Positions 10,084-21,640 of a stretch of 64,000 nucleotides of DNA are shown here, in pieces (the stretch's first letter is position 1; every line of letters starts with the position of its first letter). The DNA lies in the NCBI GenBank assembly GCA_012845835.1, contig JABAKD010000006.1:5386318-5450317 (forward strand), in the 5' to 3' direction. This stretch comes from Undaria pinnatifida. Its lineage: Eukaryota > Sar > Phaeophyceae > Laminariales > Alariaceae. Below the pieces are notes generated by a model. The model ran no database searches, was not told the DNA's origin, and saw nothing but the letters and a program-made list of their open reading frames with translations. The position numbers and the translations under genes were made by a program.

Positions 10084-10643
10084 GCGAGTAACGCTTGCAA
10101 TATGACGCGTGTTCTGAGAATCAAAGGCCCTGTGAGTGCGGTTGGATTCTGTAGACGCATACGTGCGGGATGTAGGGCGAGGTTTTTTAGATGTTTCATG
10201 TCAGGGAACATCCTAATTTCATCCCCAGGTTGCCATCCCTCCTTTAGACCATGGGCGAGAAGCACCACTGTCCACAATAGAGCTTGTAACATGGTTTTCA
10301 GAGCAGAGCTTGTAACATGGTGTCCATAGACGATAATTTGACGTGGTGTCCAGAATATAGCTTGCGAGTAACGCTTGCAATATGACGCGTGTTCTGAGAA
10401 TCAAAGGCCCTGTGAGTGCGGTTGGATTCTGTAGACGCATACGTGCGGGATGTAGGGCGAGGTTTTTTAGATGTTTCATGTCAGGGAACATCCTAATTTC
10501 ATCCCCAGGTTGCCATCCCTCCTTTAGACCATGGGCGAGAAGCACCACTGTCCACAATAGAGCTTGTAACATGGTTTTCAGAGCAGAGCTTGTAACATGG
10601 TGTCCATAGACGATAATTTGACGTGGTGTCCAGAATATAGCTT
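10084..10643. repeat. Perfect 280-bp tandem duplication
   Basis: 10084-10363 and 10364-10643 are identical by eye. Inside each unit AGCTTGTAACATGG occurs twice, and a further copy follows at about 10640. The identity means a very recent duplication or an assembly artefact. The reverse-strand frames across it are simply duplicated. Confidence 0.93.
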
Positions 10644-10737
10644 GTAACATGGTGCCCAATCCGAGAATCGAGCAAGGGTTTCCATTCGGGACACATAGGG
10701 GGTCCTCAGAGGATGAATATTCCGACAACACCCTCAA

Positions 10738-10835
10738 TGAATCTTGGCCGGAGTTATATTGTTGAACATTGGCCGGGGTGGTATCGCTTAATCTTGACCG
10801 GAGTGGTATCCCTGAATCTTGGCCGTAGCGGAGCC
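10738..10835. repeat. 25-bp tandem repeat, four units
   Basis: TGAATCTTGGCCGGAGT-type units start at 10738, 10763, 10788 and 10813. Confidence 0.88.
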
Positions 10836-11196
10836 ATCGCGAGAGGAGGATGATGCCCCACGGCCTCCGGAAATTGATATGCTCGCGGTCAAGGAAATAT
10901 TGATTCTACGACAGCCCCCTTCCAAAACCAGCGATATTTCTTCAGTGAATGTTTCACGACTGCTGGGCACGAGGAAGGATGCTACGAAAAAAAAGTCGTC
11001 ACATGTTTTCTTGTTTGCAAAGGACTACCGAACGATGACGTCGTGGTGGCAAGCAGTACCCTTTTTCAGGAGATATGCCCGGGAGCTGGTTTCAAAACCA
11101 GCGATTTCGTCAAAGAAAAGTTGGGGAGGCTACCGTAGAACCACTCGAAACAGGGACCATAAACTTCCGCAAGGCCCAACAACATGGCTACGGTAG
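10819..11196 (+). CDS. Unassigned open frame, 125 residues
   Basis: An open frame starting inside the last 25-bp repeat unit. It has an acidic start (EPSREEDDAPRPPE) and a basic C-terminal half, with no family that I recognise. The overlap with a repeat lowers its credibility. An internal methionine at about residue 21 would avoid the repeat. Confidence 0.15.
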   Translation: MAVAEPSREEDDAPRPPEIDMLAVKEILILRQPPSKTSDISSVNVSRLLGTRKDATKKKSSHVFLFAKDYRTMTSWWQAVPFFRRYARELVSKPAISSKKSWGGYRRTTRNRDHKLPQGPTTWLR

Positions 11197-11221
11197 GCGA
11201 CGTACCTCTATTTCCCTTCCG

Positions 11222-11430
11222 ATCAACGTGACAAACACTGACGACGCGATAATGTACACCACGTTATGACTTGCAAATCAGTACGACGGCGTGATAAAAC
11301 ATAACAGCTGAAGACTTGCAAATCGATGATGGTGCGATAAAAAGGCGATAAAAAAGCACACCAGCTTATGGCATGCAAATCAACACGACGGCGCAATGAA
11401 GCACAACAGCTTGAGACTTGTCAATCGGTA
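11222..11430. repeat. Tandem repeat of 45-58 bp, about four units
   Basis: GACTTGCAAATC-type anchors near 11268, 11313, 11370 and 11415 alternate with ACGACGGCGTGATAAA and CACAACAGCTT blocks. Confidence 0.75.
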
Positions 11431-11798
11431 TTTTCCGGGGCAACGTTAAACCATTCGCGCAAGTGGTCGTGAGCCGCTGAAACATGGGGCCCCAAAGTGC
11501 CTCCCTAACAGCGCTTCCCCAACACCGTAGCTGTAGCCGATGGCGAGTGAAAAAAAAAAGGAAATGAAGGACTGCTTCTCTCAGATCGTCTCGGTGATCA
11601 TGTAGGTCGCCATCTCGAGGTGGGTGGCCCGGTTCAAACTCCCAGCTACGGGATCGCCAAAAAGCCAGAACGAACACACGGGAGAGGAGTGTACGCATAC
11701 CATGCATGGCCGTAGCCCTAAGACGACAGGGGTCGCAGACAAAGCAAGGCTACGGTAGAGGAAACCTCCCCTTTTTTACTACCTGGTCTGAGCTATCA

Positions 11799-12203
11799 TA
11801 CTCGCACAAGTGACTCTGTACACCTCGCTAAAAACAAAACACGTTAGGCGATTGGTTTACCGCGAGGAACCGGAGGGTCACTCGCGCGGGTGACCTCGAG
11901 CCCACCTGCAAACAACAACTTCATAAGGGACCCTTATGGTACCGTAGCTTTGGTCTACACATACCCATGGTGAACGGGACCCAGGCTACGGCGGTGGAGG
12001 GGGCTCACTTTTGGAGACTTTTTTGTTCAGTGGCTTGGGGTCACTCGCGCGAGGGGCCCCCGAGTTCCTTTCCGGCCTTAAGCTTTCGTGTAGTTTTAAT
12101 TTTGCGATGTGAATCCGGGATGGGATGGTGAACTACGCGGCGCCAAAACATCGCCTAAATGATTTTTGTCCACGCGAGGTACAGAGTCACTCGTGCGAGC
12201 GAC
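11799..12203. repeat. Palindrome-bearing repeats within an inverted pair
   Basis: Three GTCACTCGCGCG-type blocks (near 11878, 12041 and 12188) include the near-palindrome TCACTCGCGCGGGTGA. CTCGCACAAGTGACTCTGTA at about 11802 is matched in inverse orientation by TACAGAGTCACTCGTGCGAG at about 12180. Confidence 0.6.
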
Positions 12204-12430
12204 CCAAACCCGCTAGTGACAAAAGGCGTATACGCCTCCTACCATAGCATGCACCAAGGGTGAAACCTGAACGTGTCTTAGGTTTTTATCTCTGAGCGTA
12301 CATACAGACGAGCGTGCAAATAAGAAAGGGTGGGGAGTAGGCTACAGGTCGGATGGGTTGGCACTCACGCTTTTTATCACTGCAAACACTGTCCTACACA
12401 TAATTCCAAGTAATATTTCCTAAAAAAATA

Positions 12431-12878
12431 CCAGGGCAGTCCACGGGAAAACTCCTGGAGGATCATGGAATCGCAACATGAATCATCCGTTTAACAGAGT
12501 TATCAATGAGGAATAAATCAACGGAAAGAAACACTACACAAGAAAGACCAAACCACGGCGAATCTAACGGCGGTGTTTTTCTCTCATGAAAGTAGAAACC
12601 GTGCGAATGGCCTCGGAATTTTATCTCTCAACTTCGACAAACCCATTCCCGGGGCAAAAATCCGGTAGCCATACCGCGGTTTCTACACCGTAAAAAAAAA
12701 ACACCGTAATAAGATTCGCCGTGGTTTGATCTTTCTTATAGTGGTGTCATTTCCATTGGCGTATTCCTCGGTGGTAACTCTGGTATGGTTGATTCACCGC
12801 GATTCTCGTGGTCCTCGGGATTTTTGTTGTTGTTGTTGTTGTCGTGGTCCTCGGGAATTTTCACCAGGACTGCCCTGG
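12431..12878. mobile_element. 448-bp imperfect hairpin (foldback or MITE-like)
   Basis: The outer ends are CCAGGGCAGTCC (12431-12442) and GGACTGCCCTGG (12867-12878). Long arms (about 12431-12583 and 12696-12878) pair imperfectly, including AAACCACGGCGAATCT against its inverse. A nested pair, GTAGAAACCG... and ...CGGTTTCTAC, lies in the loop. The right arm has gained a GTT run and a duplicated CGTGGTCCTCGGGA. No protein is encoded. It could be a MITE or a transcribed long hairpin. Confidence 0.72.
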
Positions 12879-13384
12879 AAATTTGGGCGCGATTCTGAAG
12901 GGGTTTAGATTTAACGGTCTAGTACATGCCTTCTCAAAGTCTGTTTTTTTGTGAGGTTAGGAGCACAAGTAAATAGCATGATACCACAAAGAAAAAAATT
13001 GATGCACCCCTCTCGTAACACGCGTCTCCCAGGTTAAGCCGACGATAGGCATGGAATGCACGGGTTACACCGACTTGACCAACACGTTTCTTTGTTTAGC
13101 TTGTCTGATCACAATTAATTATGTTGTTCCTTCACCCTCTGTTTATTGCGAGAGATCGACGTCGAAGACCAGTTCGTTTCCTCTTAATTTTGGTGATCTG
13201 ATTAGCCTCTGAACTATGCCAAATGTTACACCGGAACAACGTTCACGCTACATCGTCGGAGGGCAATAATTAACAATGATAAAATGTTTTCGAGTGATCG
13301 ATGTCGACCTTCAGTACGTACGCTAGACAATGTCAGACGGCGAAAACGTGTTATGATGTTTTTCTTGATGATATGCTATACACC

Positions 13385-13715
13385 AGAGGCGTCACCGATG
13401 GAGTGGTAGTATTATTAGTATTAACAGGCGAATATCGTCCCTATCAACGTCAAGGTCGTGGGTTCAATTCTCACCGCGTGCATACGCGTGCTCGTATTAT
13501 GCGTAAGGTATTTTCTTGTTTGTTTGAGATAAAATTGACTAGCGGAAAGTGCGAGAGGGCGAGTTAGCAAAACTCGATGAATATCGGCGACCACAATAAG
13601 ATAAGCTGAAGAGTGGGAATTCTGAACCCTGTGCGAGATAAAAATGAAGGCAAGTACTGGGGGGGAGAAAGGAAAACACCTGTGACCACTGTTTGTTGTC
13701 CAGAATCTCGCTGAC
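13385..13715 (+). mobile_element. SINE B1, diverged copy
   Basis: B box in GTGGGTTCAATTCTC, then GCGGAAAGTGCGAGAGGGCG, AACTCGATGAA, GAGATAAAAATGAAGGC and GTGACCAC...TTGTCCAGAA. The head is less tRNA-like than in other copies. It lies next to a family A end. Confidence 0.65.
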
Positions 13716-13794
13716 AGTAAAACCTCTACCGACGGGTTGAACTGCAGACAGAGTGAAATCGAGAGGATTAAAAAAAGAGGGACTACAATAATTC

Positions 13795-14012
13795 CCCCTC
13801 CAAAACGGATTTTATAGTTTCCGCGCACAGATTGATTAACATCACCTTGTTGACCCTGGTACTTCCAAGGGGAGTCGCCGACTTGTATCCTTAATGAGGA
13901 CACGCACCCAGTAATACGCGCCATCGGAGTATCACACACAGCTTGCAAAGAGGAGTTTCGATAAAATCTTCGATCTCACAGCTGGAGTGTATTTTTATTT
14001 TTATAATAATTC
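13795..14012 (-). mobile_element. Foldback family A terminus
   Basis: TTTTATAGTTTCCGCGCACA, then TCGCCGACTTG, then TATCACACACAGCTTGC, then the shared end ATCTCACAGCTGGAGTGTAT followed by ATTTTTATAAT. The element end points to higher coordinates. Confidence 0.8.
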
Positions 14013-14499
14013 CAGGATAAGTTTTCGTTAGCTATAAGTAGACTACTTATTGTCGATGTTTAGTTTTCTTGTCCTATTCTAATTTAATAATTTTAATTAC
14101 TTTTACTGAACGATAACGACTTTCCGCTGAAACACTCCCCACTCCCCACCCATTTATTCGTTACTTCTTTGCCGCCATGACGCGATTCTAGTAGATTCGA
14201 CTGGAGCGAGTCCCGATCAACGTGGGCTCGAAGGCCAACCGTTTTCCACGTTCCTCTCTATTCACGATTGAAGCGTACACCGTACCAGGTATTAAATCGT
14301 GTAAATATTGTGTGCACGAAGAATCGGCACGGACAGTAGGTGTACTCATCATGTCGTTGGGTGGAAAGAACGGTTTAATGTTATGGTGTACCACCCAGGA
14401 CGTTTCTGCTACGCAGGGTCCGAGGATGGGTCAACCCGTTAGACCGATGCCTCCGAAAAGCAATTAAGGCTGGCCAATCTGCCCCGACCGCTCTCCTCA

Positions 14500-14950
14500 T
14501 AAAGGGTTTCTTTGACTAGGTGCGCACTCACCTTAAGGACAAGGACAAAGCCGGCCCCTCTGCCTTTTGCCTTCTCCCGCGTCTACAAAGCAAGCACGCG
14601 CTTCGACAACGGGGACCAAGGCCGAACCTTCAGGTGTTACCTTTTCTGGAGCCTCTACCCTTGTATTCTGCGTTGCCTTGCATCAGTACTGTCTGCTTAC
14701 TACCCTGTCGAGAGTAAGGCCAAGGGTAAAGCCTAACCAGAGGCGTCTTAGCCTCAATCGTCAATCATCAATCATCCATCATCAATCATCAATCATCAAT
14801 CACGAGGTGTGGGTTGGTCTGTAGCCTCATTTGCTGTCGTTGTTTTGAATAGCAGTATCTTCCATCCCCTTCCAGATTTCCTGATGTCTTAGTTAGCCAT
14901 CGCTATATCGTCGTGTAATCTGCAGTTACGATTATTCAGGGTGGGCTAAT
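14500..14950 (+). mobile_element. LTR-element remnant, internal 3' segment
   Basis: 14805-14950 (ACGAGGTGTGGG, TAGCCTCATTT, GAATAGCAG.ATCTTC, ATTCAGGGTGGGCTAA, then TGTTATG) matches the end of the interior of the LTR element at 39687-41190, just before its 3' LTR. No proteins are recognisable and the LTRs are not certain. Confidence 0.5.
14758..14803. repeat. (ATCATCA)n 7-base array
   Basis: Short imperfect array of ATCAATC units. Confidence 0.85.
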
Positions 14951-14989
14951 GTTATGTTTTACCACCAAGTATACGCTATTTATATGAGC

Positions 14990-16075
14990 AATAAAACAAC
15001 CGTCCATCTCTGCTGGTGAAGTAAGGCCTGGTTTCCGTTATTCAACTGTTGTGTGATTCGGAATCGGCCGTGGGATTCGGAGTGTGATTACGAAACCGTC
15101 GTGCGATCTAGGAACAGGCACGTGCATATATACCGCATGACAGTATAACGAGTCACGGAACCTGCGCAGCATGTAGGAAACATAGCAACGGTAGCACCCT
15201 GTCTTAAGCCACGCCCTTCGTTGATTGGCTTAGATCATATTGCTGCACGCTCGCATTAGGGGTAGCTTGGTCCTTAGGGGCGTAATAGGTCTCGGATATG
15301 ATTGACTGTGTGTTGGTTTGGTCTTTACTTCTTATTTTAAGTATGCAGCGCGTCACGCGCGTGGCCTCATGCGTGTCCTACCTAGGCAGGTAGTAGCTTG
15401 CGCTTAGGGGTGACGTCGGGGATGACGCTGCTTTGTATTCCTTGCCAGTACGAGAGCCGGTCCTCGTAGCTTGGGCATGGCCAAGCAACCCCCCCCCACC
15501 CCCACTCTTGTATCTTGACCCAACCGAGCAAGCCTTGCACGAAAACAATAAGAGAGTTTCTATATATCTGGGTTTTACACGGCTGCTTACTGTGGTCTAG
15601 CGATGTGCCCCTTCTGCGGATCATATCATCTGGGTGGGGTACCCTTCGAGGCTACTCTTTCACACTAATGTGCAGACAACACACACGCATTTTGGTGCCC
15701 ATACTCCGGTCTCATCAAGCGCGCGATTTTATTTATTTGTGGTCGGTGATGTACTCGTTTTCTCATTGTCACACTATTCCACATCATACATGCTATGGTA
15801 TGACATTATTACTTTATCACCACTGTATGGCGCAGGCGAATCACTTCCATTATCCTGTTTCAAGTACTTACTATGCTGTGTAAAATATGTGTCTACAAGC
15901 GTCCCTAAGTAGTCAGCTAGTCGGCCGCCAAGCGAATCAAGCCTCATTTTAACGTTATATTCAGACCAGTTCATTCTTTGGGTCATGGTCTTCGGATCGC
16001 TTTCACTGAGCGCTGCGTCATCAGACGCAAAAACCTTGAAATAACGAAATTGTGGTTATTTCTGTTTGTTTTCAG
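14990..16075. other. No recognised feature
   Basis: Mixed-composition DNA with a small C run near 15489. No repeat or coding signal was recognised. Confidence 0.4.
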
Positions 16076-16079
16076 TGTT

Positions 16080-16200
16080 GCTCGAATATATTTTATTCAT
16101 AGGTGCAATATATTCGCAAAGCTGAGTTTTGATAAAAAAAATCATTTTTGATCGATTTTACAGCTAGCTGATGAAGTGTATTTTTCATTTTTCTAAATAC
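16080..16200 (-). mobile_element. Family A terminus, diverged subtype
   Basis: CGCAAAGCTGAGTTTTGAT, GATCGATTTTACAGCTAGCTG and GAAGTGTATTTTTCAT resemble the family A end. The subtype at 42660-42950 is similar. Confidence 0.5.
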
Positions 16201-16539
16201 CGAATACCGAATGCCGGTCCTCGATATTCATTCATTTTGCAATGAAGGAGAGTGACCACGGGCATGGCAGCATAGATAGCACATGTTAGTATCCTATACG
16301 GTACAATGTATCCTATCCAATGGAGGGCTCCCAATAGTGCCGGTCGGGTATACGCCATCACTATACACTGACACTATTCAGGGCACCGGGCCTGCTATTG
16401 GGAAAATTTTTAAATAGAAACTTTAAGCGAGCAGTGCAAACCGATTTCGACAGCACTACTACAGAGAGCAGTGACATATTCTACCGGCACTACTGGGAGC
16501 CCCCCGCGGCATACAAACACAGCAGTACTAGTACTTGTA

Positions 16540-16815
16540 GGTAGCCCGATTTTAAGAGCACCCCGTGAAAACCTGAAACAAGCGCTCTTAGCTCCTAACT
16601 ACACGTTGCTTGCATCTATCTGTGGTGGGCAATACAGAGTTTCGGTATGGGCGGACATGGCGGGTTCACCGCTTTTATTATCCTTGAAAACGCTGCAAAA
16701 CTATTTCCGCATTAATTCCAAGTGGTTGGCCGCAAACAACGAGAGTGCAGTGCCAAAGGGATTACTTCCGGAATGCTCTTGTTCTGGGCGCCCTGAAATA
16801 TGGGTGCCCACTTTA
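16540..16815. mobile_element. Diverged pogo-like miniature element (possible)
   Basis: GCCCGATTTTAAGAGCACC...CGCTCTTAG at the left and GGGTGCCCAC at the right resemble the clearer element at 62738-62907. An open frame crosses the region but follows the repeat and has no known domain. Confidence 0.3.
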
Positions 16816-17029
16816 TCCATAGCACCAACAAAATTTGAACCTATGGGCTATGTTATTATGCAATAATAGCTATGCCAGCCATTTAGTCATTAAATTATTA
16901 GATATGAACGGCCAATATGTCGGCGGGGATTTTTTTTACCAGGTACAACATATAACTGTACAACATATAATACATTAGTCTACTGATGTATAATATGGTG
17001 AGTGCATGCTATACATAATGCACATTTAT

Positions 17030-17505
17030 CCCCTCGAAATAATGTATAGTTTCCAGGCACATATTGAGCTGCCCCCCCTCCCCCCCCCCCCCCCCCCCCC
17101 CGCCCCCAATAATATACTGGTGCCAAAACCGTCAGATTTATCCCCTCGAAAGGATTTATAGCTTACATGCACAAATTGCCCCTTCCCCCCCCCCCCCCCC
17201 CCCCCCGCCCCCCTCCAAACCCGCTCGCTTTTGATCAAAACCAGGCCCCCGCTTTCCCTTCACAGCTCTCAGATTTTGTCCCCCACAGAAACGGGTTTTA
17301 TAGTTTCCGCGCACAGACTGACTAAAATCATCCTGTTGACCCTGATAGCTACACTGTAGCTGTAAGGGGAGTCGCCGACCTATATCCTTAATGAGGACGC
17401 ACAACTCGTAATGCGCGCGATCGGAATATCACACACAGCTTGCAAAGATGAGTTTCGACGAAATCTTCGATCTCACAGCTGGAGTGTATTTTAATTTTTA
17501 TAATA
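17030..17505 (-). mobile_element. Foldback family A, right arm and terminus
   Basis: Two modules of TTTATCCCCTCGAAA type, each followed by a long C run (17074-17101 and 17187-17206), then the CAGATTTTGTCCCCCACAG module, the GTCGCCGACC block and the end ATCTCACAGCTGGAGTGTAT at 17471-17490. Confidence 0.85.
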
Positions 17506-17604
17506 ATGCGCAGCAGTAGACTATTATAGCCACAAGGAGGGAATGATGTGTGAACGGCATTGAAATATCGTATGTAAGTCGTTGCGAAATAAACACATGG
17601 ATGG

Positions 17605-17905
17605 AGAAGATTATTCGGAGGTTGCACGAGAGCAGCCGAGGGGCCCGTTTTAGACCAGGTTTTGAATCGTCTTCGAAATCACTTGAGCTGAGGTCCACCT
17701 CTCGGCGCGCTGTTTCTTGGAGGTGACTCGCCTTGCTCGACCTTCCCGAATCTGCCGGAGGTGTCAATGGCCGTTTTCGTTTCGTGTCATAACGCCCCTT
17801 CCTTGCTAGACACGTTTTTTGCCATTTTTTTGTTGCGGAATGAATGTCAAGTTCGTAGTCGTGAATAAAAATACGAACGTCTGTCCCACCAACAAGCTAC
17901 TGTAA
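17605..17905. repeat. Repeat R, copy 1
   Basis: GGAGGTTGCACGAGAG, GCCGTCTTC-like, GAGGTCCACC and GGCGCGCTGT blocks align with 19190-19490 over about 300 bp at moderate identity. Confidence 0.65.
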
Positions 17906-18174
17906 CAATAGGAGCTGTTACAGACACAGGCCACCCTTTGCAGGTCTCTCTGCTATGCAAGTTCCACGTTGGTTGCTCACTAGCACTAGATAAGCTCTTC
18001 TTGTATTAATCCCACACACCCCACGGATAGAACTGACCGTGTGCAATTCCTCGAAGCAAAAGCATCACCCCCCTTTTCCTACGCGCGCATGCCTTCAAAG
18101 GCATATGAAACCCTTTTATAACATTTCCAGATCTAGATATTGCGCCTTGCTAGGCTCCCAGGGAAATAATATAA

Positions 18175-18315
18175 CACTAGCCCACCCTGATGAGTCGTAT
18201 ATGAAGATATATGGAAGATTCGGGGAAGCACCGGTTCCACGGTCTAGAACTTGACTCGAAGATGCGGCTCTTAAATACCTACTCCCACACCTCTACCCTG
18301 CGAGGCTTCGAATAC
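18175..18315 (-). mobile_element. LTR-element remnant, internal 3' segment
   Basis: Reverse copy of the segment at 14805-14950: TAGCCCACCCTGA, ACGACTC-type, GAAGATGCGGCT and CACACCTC appear in order. On the minus strand it is followed by TGTTATA, a possible LTR start. Confidence 0.5.
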
Positions 18316-18827
18316 TGCTCGTACTGTTTGGCATACATATAGACGGGTATTGCCCTGGACTTCTCTGACCACAAGCCGCGTGTTCGAATCCGTCGGTGAG
18401 CCCCTTATTTTTTTTTATCTAGTAGTTGATTTTTTTTCTGGTTTTCTTCCCTTTGGGTTTGAGTGTATCCGGTTTTATTTTACTTTTTCGTGTCCTTTTG
18501 TTCTCTCGTTTATTTTTGTTTTTTGCGTACTAGCTCAAAGTGAACATAGCATTTTTTCGCCCCATTTATTTTTTTTAGCTACGAATCTGATGGCCAAAGT
18601 CTGAAGCCCGGCATGCCGTCGATCTCCCTTTTTTGCAATTTTTTATTAGTTTCTTTTTTCTGCTTGGCGTATGTTGACAAAACGAAGTAGCCCTCGGATG
18701 CGTGGCTACCTACTGCAAATATAGTCGGACTTGAAATTGTTTTTCTGGACGCTGCTTGCTGAAGTTATACAACGTAGTATCATATTGTGTATGCTGTACT
18801 TCTATGGCTTGCCATTTGTCGTTGTAC

Positions 18828-18855
18828 TGCCGCTGCTGCTGCTGCTGCTGCTTGT
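18828..18855. repeat. (CTG)n run
   Basis: Nine or so CTG units. A second CTG cluster lies near 18925-18975. Confidence 0.85.
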
Positions 18856-19189
18856 AGTTGTTTTTTTATACATACGTACGAGCGGTGCGGCTGCTGTTGT
18901 ATACTTGGTATACTTCTCCTGCTAGCAGCTGCTGCTGCCGCAGCCATATAACAAGTAGTGTTTGGTGCTGCTGCTTTACGAGCGGCTACGAAGAACGCGA
19001 GTCTGTATTCCTTGATGTTCGGCGTTCTTACTCTGCACTCAACCATGTTAACTATGTGCACCCCTTGGCAGTAGGTAATGTCGCATTTATGGCCTCTGTT
19101 TGCCTACGACATCCTCGACAGTTACGGGTATGCGCGGAGCTGCAGGCGGGCGTCAGCCCGTCGCGGCGAAGTCCCCTTGTTTAGACATG

Positions 19190-19490
19190 GACGATTATGT
19201 GGAGGTTGCACGAGAGTAGCCGAAGGGTCCGTATTTTGACCAGAGTTTCAGCCGTCTTCCAAATAACTTGAAATGAGGTCCACCAGTCGGCGCGCTGTCT
19301 CCTGGATGTTCCTCACCTTGCTCGCCCCTCAACACTCTGTCGGGGTCGGCCTCGGCCATTCTCACTTCGTTTCCTGACGCCCCCTGCTAAATCACGTTCT
19401 TGGCCAAATTTCTGTTCCGAAGTGTCAAGTGCATAAAATTGCGTAGTTGCGCGTATAAAAACACAAAGTCTGTCCAACACAAACCTCCGT
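19190..19490. repeat. Repeat R, copy 2
   Basis: Matches 17605-17905 in the same orientation. On the minus strand GAGCAAG is followed by GTGAGG here (a good splice donor) but by GCGAGT in copy 1. Confidence 0.65.
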
Positions 19491-19678
19491 CCCACACATA
19501 CGCCATTGCTGTACAGTAGCTCGACATGTTGTAAGCGTGCCATTATTTGTACCCACCACTGGTTGAATTGTACAAGTCTGCGAGCTCTTTGCGCTATCTC
19601 TTCCGCCCTAACTTGCACCCTACGAAGTTTCACTCTTTCCGGAAGCATAACGATCGTTGTGGGAAGTATGCTGAACAA
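19313..19678 (-). CDS. Unassigned open frame, possible exon
   Basis: An open frame of up to 121 residues with normal composition, basic near the C-terminus. It runs through repeat R copy 2 and its stop lies just past a GAGCAAG|GTGAGG donor-like site, so it could be an exon of a decaying duplicated gene. The corresponding frame in copy 1 has a different reading. No domain is recognised. Confidence 0.18.
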   Translation of the reverse strand: MFSILPTTIVMLPERVKLRRVQVRAEEIAQRARRLVQFNQWWVQIMARLQHVELLYSNGVCVGRRFVLDRLCVFIRATTQFYALDTSEQKFGQERDLAGGVRKRSENGRGRPRQSVEGRAR

Positions 19679-20579
19679 ACGTTCTTTCTATTTCCAGATA
19701 GAGTGGAGCATGTTGAGATATTGATATATTGCGCCCTTGTGCCGACCTTGTTTTTTTTTTTGTGTGAGTTTCCTTCGCACAATGCGCCGTGCAAAATCCA
19801 TTCTAAAGAAAAAACAGACACAACACCCCGATCTCACCCAATCTATTCTCCTTGCTCGCGTCCACTCACTTGAATGCGCACCTTCCTCCCTCTGCATAGC
19901 TACTTTTACTACACGTTCGTTTACCCTCTAATAATATCCGAATGTTAAGGTGCACCCAAAGCTCAATCCCCACTCCGCGCATGAGTGTAGGTCTGCCCCC
20001 CTCCCCTGCTTCTGCAAAACTCTGGGTGATTCTGAAGTTGTTGCGCAAGGTCACGAACTCGGACGAAAGACAGGAGAATGTCGCGAAAGGAGTCCGTTGG
20101 CCTCGCCCGAAGGCAAGCGATAGCCTCGGCACCCGATAAGCTCCTGTGACGGGCCTTTGTCCTGGCCCTGGTATATTTGCTGTCCTAGCGGGTTGCCCAG
20201 GCATCTCGGACAGTGTAGGTTACGTAGGTTGCGGCAGCTTGTGCCGCCGTTGTCACGGCATCAGCAATGCTTCAGGACCAGAGGTAATTTGACACACGGC
20301 ACGTGAGTATAAGTGTGGTGGCTACCCATCCGCCTGAAGGTAGAGCAACGAAAAAAAACTCGGGCAGCTGGTTCGGGGGCAGCGACGTCTGCGGCGTGAC
20401 TAACATGGGAATCTAGATTTCTTCGCTGTTGGTGAGATTTGCGAGGATTTAAGGTTCCCCGAGTCTTGTGAAGCGGTTAAATATGCCTCCTGGCTATTGT
20501 TGGGACTGGAGGATATTTGTGATCGCTCGGGGTGGCGTGTATCCTCCTCTGTACCAGGATCCCACTCCTGCCAGGATTC

Positions 20580-21640
20580 AGGAGTGAGGCCCACTATATC
20601 TTATCGTGGGACCCCCCATGTGTCCGGACGACAAACCGAGTTCGATTCTCGGATAGGACCCCCTGTCACAAGCTCTGTTCGTCGCCAACATAAGCAAAGG
20701 GCAGTGGTTCTCCCCACATCTCCAGCCCCCCCCACCTGTATCCTACAAGGCTGGTATACTGTTTTTGTTGGCTTTGCCATCGGATAATGTACAGCGTGAA
20801 TATCAACATCTACATCCTGCATATGTCCTTCTACAGTTCCAGCGCACTCACGGGGTCTTCGATTCTCAATTATCTGCCAGCGTAGGCGGAAGGGGGTGGG
20901 TTTCTCATTTGTGCTCTAAAGGCGTAGAGGAAAGCTTAGGGATGAGAAGACGGTGGCTTCTGGCGGCCACACACAGCACACACGTGCCTTACATCTCGCA
21001 TTCTACTGATACTCCTACCGCATTCACAGGATCTTCGATTCCTGGATTGGACGCCGTGTTGGAAGCCGACTATCTGTTCTCTTGGGACTCCCCATACGCA
21101 TGTCGAGGACCCCTCGCACGCCCCATGCCGGCCGATAATTCTTCATCCAGGTAATCTCATGTTCACCCGATTTCCCACACATGGAGGGCTGGTGAGAGGT
21201 CCTCTAGAACGTCCGATAAGACTTCAGTGTCCTCCCTTGCGCCAACACCCAACCCCAGCCAAGATTTAGGGACGATGCGGACCCTCGCTTGTTATTTAAC
21301 AACCCATGAATCGCAAACTGAAGCCCGACTTCGATTCTCGGATTAGACACCATGTTACAGGACGACTACCTTTTATCTTGGGATTTTCCATACATATGCC
21401 ATGATTTTCCCGAGCGCTACTATCGAGCCCTGTTGATTATTTTCGATTCAGACAGTCTGGTGATCATCCGGTCTCTCAAAGGGCGAGAACCTCCAGAACC
21501 TTGGGTAAGATCCCAATCTCGCCCCTTGGGACCCCCCTACATGTCGTGGATTTCCCGCAAGTTCCTTCCGAGCCAGTTGCTGGTTTTCGATTCAGGTAGG
21601 CTTGTGTTCACTCGGCCGTCTCAGCGACTCCTCTCCCCTA
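20580..21640. repeat. Degenerate repeats with TTCGATTC motifs
   Basis: TTCGATTCTCGGAT or TTCGATTC variants recur near 20641, 20859, 21038, 21329, 21439 and 21589, several next to GGA.ACC. CTTGGGACTCCCCATACG near 21080 is echoed by CTTGGGATTTTCCATACA near 21378. One copy, CCGAG-TTCGATT-CTCGG at about 20638-20654, is a perfect T-arm-like hairpin. Confidence 0.4.

Noticed and set aside
10042-10737. Duplicated gene with 75-172-residue frames
   Set aside because: The frames follow the perfect 280-bp duplication on both strands and have no recognisable domain.
14379-15040. Complete LTR element with LTRs starting TGTTATGG and TGTTATGT
   Set aside because: Only the first 10-15 bases of the two supposed LTRs agree, and no TSD was found, so only the internal remnant is reported.
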